DNA of 64,000 nucleotides from Algibacter marinivivus (GTDB lineage Bacteria; Bacteroidota; Bacteroidia; Flavobacteriales; Flavobacteriaceae). The position numbers and the translations under genes are program-made. Positions 1-7,684 of this stretch are shown one piece after another (within the stretch, counting starts at the first letter, position 1; every line of letters begins with the position of its first letter). Where the stretch lies: contig NZ_QFRI01000001.1 of the NCBI RefSeq assembly GCF_003143755.1, positions 1,076,051-1,140,050 on the forward strand. The letters are read 5' to 3'. The notes beneath the pieces were generated by a model. It saw nothing but the letters and a program-made list of their open reading frames with translations, made no database searches and had not been told where the DNA came from.

Positions 1-2961
1 ATTATCATTAATTAAAATGATACTTTCAAAATTACTTATCTCATAAACTACGGCGTTTTTAACTTTGTCTTCTGGTAGTATTTCAAGTAATTTTGATGAA
101 GCAAAACTATGGTAGTCTTTAAATTTTTCAGCTACAAATGGCATTTGTTGACTTGTACATTCGCGGCCTCTTACGGGTACATAATCGTCTTTATAAAACT
201 TAGCAAGTACAACATCATTAGTTCCATTCTCATCAAAATCGTTAGCATAAACTTTAAAAGGATGCTCTTTTGTAGCCTTAAATTTATTATTCTTCCCTAA
301 ATTACCAATAATGTAATCATCATCTCCATCTCCATCAATGTCTTCCGCAGTAATAGACCACCATAAACCACGAGTATTTTCTAAACCGAATTTTTTAGAG
401 TCATTAACAAACTTACCATCGTTATTAGTTAATAACGTAATATTCATCCATTCGCCAACAATCATTAAATCATAGTCACCATCCTTATCAATATCAGTAA
501 AAGCAGCGTCACTTACCATACCAATATTCACAAGCCCAGGAGCAATATCTTCATTAGCTTTTTTAAATTGTCCGTTGTCGTTAATTAAGATATAACTTGT
601 AGCAGGAAAAGGATATTTTCCAGCAATAAGTCTCGTGCCAACAAACAAATCTAAATCGCCATCATCATCAATATCTGATGCTTTTACACATTGAGAGCTT
701 TCTAGTATATTTGGTAATGCATTAGTGATTTTCTCAAAAACACCAGTCCCATCATTAATATATAATCTATCCTTTAGCGCAGGGTTCCCTTGCTTAAATT
801 CATTACCACCACTTGCCACATAAAGATCTAAATCTTTATCACCATCTACATCTAAAAACAAGGCGCCTAAATCTTCAGATATTTTATCGTTCTCCCATGG
901 TTGAGATTGATTAACCTTAAATTTCCCTTCTTTGGTTTGTAAATATAACACACCTGCTTGTTCTGATGCTCCTCCAACAAATACATCTTCTAAACCATCA
1001 CCATTAACATCTGCAACAGCTGAAAAAGGCCCATTATTAGATAGTTTATGAGGTAATAATATTTCCTCAGCAAAATCATCAAACTCATTTTCTTTATGAG
1101 AAAAATTTAAGCCAATACTTGAGGCGTCTATTTGCGCTAATAATGTATTGGTGTTTTTGCTTGTTTTGTTAGACGAATTGACTGCCTTGTTGTAACTAGC
1201 AGTAATAACTCTATTTGCCTCTACATCTTCAAAAATATTTACTTTACCATCGCTCCAAATAACTTCAACCTTATCTACTTTAGTTTCTTTAGCCAAACCA
1301 AAAAACATCCCTGGCTCTACAGAAGAAATAAAGCCTCTGGTTAATGTGTTTTCAGCTAGTTGAATATTATCGCCATGATGAATAATAGCTTTTGCTCCTA
1401 TACCAAACTTGTTTTTATCAGACCCCTCAAGTTTTATTTTTAAAAAATTTCCTGTTGCTTTATTTCGATAAACAAATGCAGGCTTATCAATATTATTGGT
1501 TACAACATCTAAATCGCCATCGTTATCTAAATCGCCATAAGCCATCCCATTAGAAAAGCTAGGTGTATCGAAACCCCAATCTTTAGTGATTTTTTTAAAA
1601 TGAAGATTGCCTTCATTTCTAAAAACATAATTAGATATTTCTTGAGAAGGCGCCTCTTTGCTTAATTTAAACAACTCGTCTTCGGTTACTGTTTTTGGAT
1701 TTAAGTTTCTTAAAACTTTTAAATAATCATTGTTATCAACATCTTTTTTTATACCATTAGAAACCATAATGTCTTTCCAGCCATCGTTATCTAAATCTAC
1801 TAATAAACTGGCCCAACTCCAATCTGTGTAAGACATTCCCGCAACATTAGCAATATCTGAAAAAGTTCCAAGTCCTGTATTTAATTGTAATGCATTTGCC
1901 ATATACTGATGATGTGCGCCCGCATTTACCATACTGTTAAATGCCTCAGTACTCATTGTTGCCATGTTGGTTTTAGAACGGTAATGATCTTCAGGTGTCA
2001 TATCAGTTGTGATAAGGTCTAACAAACCATCATTATTAATATCACCTGAGTCTGACCCCATACTAAGTTGTGTAATATGCTTTAATTTTTCATTAATAAC
2101 ATTACGAAATGTACCGTCTCCATTGTTATAGTACATAAAATCTGGTTCTGCATAGTCATTAGCTACATACAAATCTACCCAGCCATCATTATTAAAATCA
2201 GTAGCGTTAACACTTAAACCATAAGACAAATCTCTAGAGATACCTACCTCTGCTGAAACATCTTTAAATCGCCCATTATCGTTTCTATAGAGTCTGTCTA
2301 AAAAATGTTTATATCGATCTTTAGGAAATTTATTAACTAATAATACTTTTTTATCAACCATTTGATTTACTTGATACATGTCTAAATCACCATCATTATC
2401 CATATCGAAAAAAACGGCTTGCGTAGAATACCCTACATCAGCTAATCCATAAGCCATTGCAGATTCTGTAAACGTAAGGTCTTGATTGTTAATATATAAT
2501 TGATTTCTGCAATCTTCAAGGTTAATAGAATTTCCGTTTCTACTTACATAAATATCTAAGTATCCATCAGCATTAACATCTGCCATGGTAACCCCCCATG
2601 TCCATCCGCCATTTTTTGCCACTTTAGATTTTTTTGTAATATCTTCAAACTTAAAATCGCCTTTATTTAAATATAACCTATCAGCGACTTGATTGCCTCC
2701 AAAAAAAATATCAGACAAACCATCATTATTAATATCTCCAATAGCCACTCCAGACCCAACATATATTTGGCTATAGTAATAATGATTGAAAGTTTTTGTT
2801 TCATTAATAGTATTGCTAAAATCAATCCCTGTGCTTTCTGGTTTTAATAGCTCAAATCCACCAACTAAAGTTTCTGGATTCAGGTCTCTTATTGGTTTAT
2901 CGCAACCGAAAAATAAAACGGTTAACAACACACAAATTACTGGACTTTTAACAATACTCAT
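1..2961 (-). CDS. VCBS/FG-GAP repeat surface lipoprotein (CRTAC1/ASPIC-UnbV-like), C-terminus cut by window edge
   Basis: The frame is open for 987 codons from the ATG at 2961 to base 1 with no stop, so the gene runs off the left edge. The N-terminus is a lipoprotein signal ending in a lipobox (LFFGC, Cys about residue 20) followed by KPIRD. Many repeats carry Asp-rich DxNxDGxxD loops (for example GDINNDGLSDIFFGG), typical of FG-GAP/VCBS Ca-binding propeller blades. Around bases 1180-1440 (IWSDGKVNIF region) it resembles the ASPIC/UnbV domain, and further VCBS repeats follow. Such proteins are common beside SusCD-type systems, but their role is not established; glycan or protein binding at the cell surface is an inference. 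It starts 6 bp after the GH16 stop and is probably co-transcribed with it. Family members are usually about 1,100 residues, so roughly 100 residues are probably missing. Confidence 0.85.
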   Translation of the reverse strand, partial: MSIVKSPVICVLLTVLFFGCDKPIRDLNPETLVGGFELLKPESTGIDFSNTINETKTFNHYYYSQIYVGSGVAIGDINNDGLSDIFFGGNQVADRLYLNKGDFKFEDITKKSKVAKNGGWTWGVTMADVNADGYLDIYVSRNGNSINLEDCRNQLYINNQDLTFTESAMAYGLADVGYSTQAVFFDMDNDGDLDMYQVNQMVDKKVLLVNKFPKDRYKHFLDRLYRNDNGRFKDVSAEVGISRDLSYGLSVNATDFNNDGWVDLYVANDYAEPDFMYYNNGDGTFRNVINEKLKHITQLSMGSDSGDINNDGLLDLITTDMTPEDHYRSKTNMATMSTEAFNSMVNAGAHHQYMANALQLNTGLGTFSDIANVAGMSYTDWSWASLLVDLDNDGWKDIMVSNGIKKDVDNNDYLKVLRNLNPKTVTEDELFKLSKEAPSQEISNYVFRNEGNLHFKKITKDWGFDTPSFSNGMAYGDLDNDGDLDVVTNNIDKPAFVYRNKATGNFLKIKLEGSDKNKFGIGAKAIIHHGDNIQLAENTLTRGFISSVEPGMFFGLAKETKVDKVEVIWSDGKVNIFEDVEANRVITASYNKAVNSSNKTSKNTNTLLAQIDASSIGLNFSHKENEFDDFAEEILLPHKLSNNGPFSAVADVNGDGLEDVFVGGASEQAGVLYLQTKEGKFKVNQSQPWENDKISEDLGALFLDVDGDKDLDLYVASGGNEFKQGNPALKDRLYINDGTGVFEKITNALPNILESSQCVKASDIDDDGDLDLFVGTRLIAGKYPFPATSYILINDNGQFKKANEDIAPGLVNIGMVSDAAFTDIDKDGDYDLMIVGEWMNITLLTNNDGKFVNDSKKFGLENTRGLWWSITAEDIDGDGDDDYIIGNLGKNNKFKATKEHPFKVYANDFDENGTNDVVLAKFYKDDYVPVRGRECTSQQMPFVAEKFKDYHSFASSKLLEILPEDKVKNAVVYEISNFESIILINDN

Positions 2962-2967
2962 TTTTAA

Positions 2968-5586
2968 TTATTTTTTTATAAACTTTAAATTTTGGTTTCC
3001 TTTATCTGTTTTTATTTTAGCAAAATATACTCCAGATTGTAAGTTAGAAACATCAAGCTTAACCTCATTAGAATTTGAACTAAGTTGTGTTACTTGTTTC
3101 CCAAATATATCAAATACTTCTATCAATTCTATCGTCTTGTTTTTTGATTTAACAAACCAATAGTCTTGGGTTGGGTTAGGAAATGATCTTAGTCTATCAG
3201 CATCAAAATTAGTTGTACTTAAAGACGTTCCGTTGGTAAAATAAACATTATCAATATATACTGTGCCATTTCCATCAAATTTATACTGATGTATATCATT
3301 TAAATCATAACTAAATCCTCCAGAATTATAATCTAAAAAGTGTTGAAGCGGTATAAAAACACTTTGCCATTGACTATAAACTATAGTTTCATCTCCTCCA
3401 GTATCTAGAATTGAATATCGAGGTTCTTCTGGTTCTCCACCAGCAAATCCTGCTGTTTTATCTATTAAGAAAAAATTAATGGCTTTAGAGTCGTATGTCC
3501 AATAATCAAAATGCACATGTGTGTAAGCTGTTACATCTACAGCATCCCATTTTGCTCCGTAATAAGACAAGTTTTCTAATTTACCTGTTTCATTGCCATT
3601 AGATTCAATTTCAATTATTGAATAGTTTCCTGTGCCATTAAAATCTAAAAAATTAAAATTAGAAACCCTATTAGTTGGGTATGCATCACTAAAAGCTGAT
3701 AATACATTACTTTCATTTATTGTTGGGGATGGGGCAGAAGCTATTGGTTCAGTTAGTGGTTGTGTTTTTTGATACACTCTTACATAATCAACTACCATGC
3801 TCCCATCAGTAAAATTAGGATCAATTCCTTGTCCTAAAGTTCCACCCATTGCTACATTCATAATTAAAAAGAAATCTTTTGTGTATGGGTAATTATTATC
3901 CGTTTTTGGTGAAGGGTTATAGGTATAAAACAATACATCATCAACAAACCACTCTATTTTACCTTCTTCCCAAATAATACTATAATTATGAAAATCAGTA
4001 GGTGTCGGCATAGATATATGCGACCCAGATCCAGAACCACCAGACCCATCTGTATTATGCACCGTACCAAGAATAAAGTTTTCATTATTCCCTGTATGTT
4101 CCATAATATCTATTTCCCCAGTAGCTGGCCATGGTGTATCAGGAAAATCAGCACCAAGCATCCATAATGCAGACCATGTCCCATTTTCTATAGGTAATTT
4201 TGCTCGAATATCAATTTTGCCATATGTAAACTCAAATTTATCCTTAGAGAGTAATCTAGCCGAAGTATATGCACTACCATTAAAGTTTTCCTTCTTTGCT
4301 TTTATGGTAAGTAATCCATTATCAACGTATGCATTATCTAGCCTACTCGTGTAATACTGAGATTCTCCATTTCCCCAGCCTCCGGCTCCAATATCATAAC
4401 CCCAATTTTCTGGACATGGTTTGCCGTCAATATCAAATTCATCTGCCCAAACAAGCACATAATCTACTCCAGGTAATGCACCTGTACTACCACCTGAAGA
4501 ACACGCTGCTGGAGGTGGTGTTGCTAATTGAAGAGAAACATTATCAATAAACACAAAACCTGTATCTGCACCCATATCAAATATCACTCGGCTATTCATC
4601 GAACCAGCCGAACCATAATTTGCGTCTAAGGTGTATGTGAAAGTAGTTAAAACATCAGTTAAGGTTTCTGTTACAACATTAGCAGCAAATGGGGATGAAT
4701 CCTGACCAATACCAACAATAATACTTCTCGTTGTTCCTGTTGCTGTATATGCATCAAAAGAAAACGTATAAGATGCGCCGTCTGTTAACGAAAGATCTCC
4801 TTGACTAAGCGCTACATCCCAAGGGTTGCCTGCAACCGCAACATCAGCTTGATTTACAAAATTTGATCCACTACCATCATCAACAGGGTTAATAGCGTTT
4901 CCAGTCCAAGGAGCTCCAGGAGGTCCTGCTTCAAAATCTCCATTAGTTAGGAGGTTGGATGTTGGTGCACATGGAACACAACTTGTTCCGCCACAATCTA
5001 CTCCTGTTTCGTCTCCATTTTGTATTCCATCTGAACATGATGCAACCATATTTGATAAAACAATATCATCTATATAAAAAGTAAAGTTTGTACTTCCATC
5101 TCCTTCAATTCCATTATCAAAAATAACGACTATTTTATCATATAAAATTGACGAATTAACTCCTGAAAAATCAAACGTTAGTGTTTCCCATGCATTGGTA
5201 GTATTCATTGTTACTTCTTGCTCATAAAAGACAAATAATGGGTCTTCAGTAGTAACTTCTACTTTTAATAACACCTTAGTATTTGGCTTAACTGCATAGG
5301 CTTTCATGGTAAATGTATCATTATTAGCAAAATCTAAAGATGAACTTAGTATTAATGAACTACCTCCCCAAGTTTCACCTGCGCTTTTAACCATTCTACC
5401 AACATTGGCAGAATTATTATCCGTATTACTTTGCGGATTAGCAATAGTAGTTACCACTCCGCCATCAAAATCTCCCCATGTTGTTGGAGATTCAAAATCT
5501 ATTGGCATTGTGGCTTGTGCATTTGCAAGTGATACTGTAAAAAACACTAGAAGTAAAACTTTTCGAATCATGTTATTATATTTCAT
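2968..5586 (-). CDS. Secreted modular GH16 laminarinase with CBM4-like module and T9SS type A sorting signal
   Basis: Endo-beta-1,3-glucanase (GH16 laminarinase type) of 872 residues, exported by Sec then T9SS. A signal peptide covers residues 1-24. A beta-sandwich (about 27-180, GETWGG and WETLTFDFS motifs) is followed by a four-Cys linker (184-206), a CBM4/9-like module (about 211-354), GH16 (about 375-607), an unassigned beta-rich module (about 627-790) and a type A sorting domain (about 797-872, begins FPNPTQDYW, ends KFIKK). The GH16 site reads GEIDIMEHTG, giving E491 nucleophile, D493 and E496 acid/base by family knowledge. The CBM-like and C-terminal modules are shared with the repeat protein at 7685-10651. 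Codon 6 (5571) is an alternative start. It lies between a T9SS type B protein and the VCBS lipoprotein and is probably cell-surface attached. Laminarin is the likeliest substrate; fine specificity is inferred. Confidence 0.93.
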   Translation of the reverse strand: MKYNNMIRKVLLLVFFTVSLANAQATMPIDFESPTTWGDFDGGVVTTIANPQSNTDNNSANVGRMVKSAGETWGGSSLILSSSLDFANNDTFTMKAYAVKPNTKVLLKVEVTTEDPLFVFYEQEVTMNTTNAWETLTFDFSGVNSSILYDKIVVIFDNGIEGDGSTNFTFYIDDIVLSNMVASCSDGIQNGDETGVDCGGTSCVPCAPTSNLLTNGDFEAGPPGAPWTGNAINPVDDGSGSNFVNQADVAVAGNPWDVALSQGDLSLTDGASYTFSFDAYTATGTTRSIIVGIGQDSSPFAANVVTETLTDVLTTFTYTLDANYGSAGSMNSRVIFDMGADTGFVFIDNVSLQLATPPPAACSSGGSTGALPGVDYVLVWADEFDIDGKPCPENWGYDIGAGGWGNGESQYYTSRLDNAYVDNGLLTIKAKKENFNGSAYTSARLLSKDKFEFTYGKIDIRAKLPIENGTWSALWMLGADFPDTPWPATGEIDIMEHTGNNENFILGTVHNTDGSGGSGSGSHISMPTPTDFHNYSIIWEEGKIEWFVDDVLFYTYNPSPKTDNNYPYTKDFFLIMNVAMGGTLGQGIDPNFTDGSMVVDYVRVYQKTQPLTEPIASAPSPTINESNVLSAFSDAYPTNRVSNFNFLDFNGTGNYSIIEIESNGNETGKLENLSYYGAKWDAVDVTAYTHVHFDYWTYDSKAINFFLIDKTAGFAGGEPEEPRYSILDTGGDETIVYSQWQSVFIPLQHFLDYNSGGFSYDLNDIHQYKFDGNGTVYIDNVYFTNGTSLSTTNFDADRLRSFPNPTQDYWFVKSKNKTIELIEVFDIFGKQVTQLSSNSNEVKLDVSNLQSGVYFAKIKTDKGNQNLKFIKK

Positions 5587-5722
5587 ATTATTTATTTTAA
5601 ATCATTATAATTAAATAGTGTATTGAGAATTGAACAAGAAATAAGTTATTATTAAAATGAGCATATTTAGCATGAGTAAAAATATTTCTAGCTTTAATAA
5701 TTTCTTAAAAAACTTCATCATA

Positions 5723-7558
5723 TTATCTTTTAAGTGCAAAGTGGGCTTTAAATGTACTTAAGCTCCCGTTACTAGGTTCAATATATTCTACTGTAAACCA
5801 ATAGTCGTTTGTTTCCATTAGGTTTCCATTAAAATTTCCATCCCAACCTACACTTCCTGGGTTGATTTGTTTTAAGAACTTTCCATATCTATTAAACAAA
5901 TAAATTTTTGCTTGTAATTGTTCGGATAATCCAGCAATATTCCAATTATCATTTATACCATCTCCGTTAGGCGTAAAATAGCTTGGATAATCAATTACCA
6001 TAACTTCATCTGAAGAAAATCCACAGCCGTATGTGTCTTTAACTTCAATCTTATGTTTACCAAATGTTACATCATTAAAAACATTACTTTCTTGCCAAGA
6101 CCCTCCATCTAAACTATACAGGAATTCTTGATAACCTTGACCGGTAGCTGAAACTTCAATCTTATGCGTATCAGCAAAAGCAAGTGTGGTTACTGTAACA
6201 TTAATAATAGGAGGGGAGCTAATATTAACTATGGTACTAGCTGTATTAACACATCCTGTTACTAAATCTGTTATCTCTACTAAATAATCACCCGCTTCTT
6301 TAGGAAATAAATATGATTCATTTTCGTTTAACAATGTCGTGCTATTCAAGTACCATGAAAAACCATATTGATTAGTACTTAGTTTTGTGTCTATTAAAGG
6401 AAGGGGTTCTATTTCTTCTGTTCCATTTGTATCAACACATAGTATATATTCATCTTCCAACTCTATATTAGGCAGAAGTCTAACTCCAATATTAAAACTC
6501 CCTATATCAAAACATGATGCATCTCCAGTTAATATATTATCTATTCTGAAGTAAATGTTTTCGTTAGTATGCTGGTTATAGTAAGTATCTGGCAATTGAG
6601 GAAACCCTAGATTAGCATCTGTACTGTTGTTATAGTAAGACACAGAAAAAACAGAAGGGTCTTGACCATTTAAAATTTCAACATCTTTATTCCTTAAATT
6701 AAATTCTCCTAAACCATCATTTTCATTAAAGGTATCACAAAACAAATAATCATTTATATTAGAACTTGCTAGGGGTGTTTGTTGAAAAACTACATTAAAT
6801 TCATACCGCTCTATAAGAACGCCATCTACATCATAAGCTTCTGATTTATAAATTTTTGTGTTTGAAACATCATATTCACTTCCATAAACGCCATTAATAA
6901 TTGAAAAATTACCTGATCCATCATCTTCATACCATCTATAATATCTTATTGCTTGATTGGAACTAGCATCTAAAGTTAATGTGCCTCCCGAACAAGCCTC
7001 TAAATTTTTAGAAATAGGATCATTTAAAAACACACAATTGGACGTTGCGCTACCTGCTGTTTGTGTTACTGATATATAACCTGCGTCTCCAGAAAAGTTT
7101 GTGATTAAGAGTAAATAATACTCTCCTGCAAAAGCATTTTGTATATCTGCAAATTCAACAAAATCGTTAGCATAACTGCAATCTACTGTGTTGTTTGATG
7201 TTAAATCTGAAATACAAGGTGATTTAGGGTCGTTGAAAGGACCATACACTATAAAATCCACATCTAAATCTGGGCTTCCGCCTTGTGATGTGCTTTGTTC
7301 TATTTGAAATTGTAAGTCTCCATTATTTGCTATTTGGAAATAGTACCAAGACGGGTTACGTTGCGCCCTTAAGCAACCATAATTGGGCCCTGTTTCTGCT
7401 AGATTTAATCCCGAAGTATTTGGATAAATAAACTGCGTAGAACCACAAATTGGTTGTGCGTTAATACATGTTGTTATATCTGGATTTTGAGAAAAACCAA
7501 ATTGTACTAATGCAATACAAACCAATATAGTTAGTAATATGTTTTTTAAAAATAGCAT
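5723..7558 (-). CDS. T9SS type B sorted extracellular protein of unknown function
   Basis: 611 residues. A signal peptide (about 1-23, ending FGFSQ) is followed by a Cys-rich N-terminal domain (about 30-175; motifs CINAQPICGS and PSWYYFQIANNG) of the kind found in gliding-motility-associated secreted proteins. Ig/PKD-like beta segments occupy about 180-510, and a C-terminal type B sorting domain begins at YFTPNGDGINDNW and ends FKAHFALKR. Known of the domain: CHU_C/type B signals send proteins through T9SS to the cell surface or medium. No catalytic motif is visible. It lies between the glycan-binding repeat protein and the GH16 laminarinase on the same strand, suggesting a structural or adhesive role in the surface laminarin machinery (inference). 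A strong hairpin terminator lies just upstream, so its expression may depend on read-through or on a promoter I did not find. Confidence 0.88.
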   Translation of the reverse strand: MLFLKNILLTILVCIALVQFGFSQNPDITTCINAQPICGSTQFIYPNTSGLNLAETGPNYGCLRAQRNPSWYYFQIANNGDLQFQIEQSTSQGGSPDLDVDFIVYGPFNDPKSPCISDLTSNNTVDCSYANDFVEFADIQNAFAGEYYLLLITNFSGDAGYISVTQTAGSATSNCVFLNDPISKNLEACSGGTLTLDASSNQAIRYYRWYEDDGSGNFSIINGVYGSEYDVSNTKIYKSEAYDVDGVLIERYEFNVVFQQTPLASSNINDYLFCDTFNENDGLGEFNLRNKDVEILNGQDPSVFSVSYYNNSTDANLGFPQLPDTYYNQHTNENIYFRIDNILTGDASCFDIGSFNIGVRLLPNIELEDEYILCVDTNGTEEIEPLPLIDTKLSTNQYGFSWYLNSTTLLNENESYLFPKEAGDYLVEITDLVTGCVNTASTIVNISSPPIINVTVTTLAFADTHKIEVSATGQGYQEFLYSLDGGSWQESNVFNDVTFGKHKIEVKDTYGCGFSSDEVMVIDYPSYFTPNGDGINDNWNIAGLSEQLQAKIYLFNRYGKFLKQINPGSVGWDGNFNGNLMETNDYWFTVEYIEPSNGSLSTFKAHFALKR

Positions 7559-7590
7559 TTACTGATATAGAAACTGTTTAATATGTTAAA

Positions 7591-7630
7591 TAAAAAAAGA
7601 AGTGTAGTTAGAGAACTAACTACACTTCTT
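7591..7630 (-). terminator. Intrinsic terminator after the CBM-repeat gene
   Basis: A perfect 15-bp inverted repeat (7597-7611 with 7616-7630, loop AGAA) is followed on the minus strand by a T-run (7596-7591). It lies 54 bp beyond the stop of the CBM-repeat gene and 32 bp before the next start, so it would end or attenuate transcription between them. Confidence 0.88.
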
Positions 7631-7684
7631 AAAATAGGGTATATTAGAATACTCTCTTTTTTTAACTAATACTATAAATAGCTC

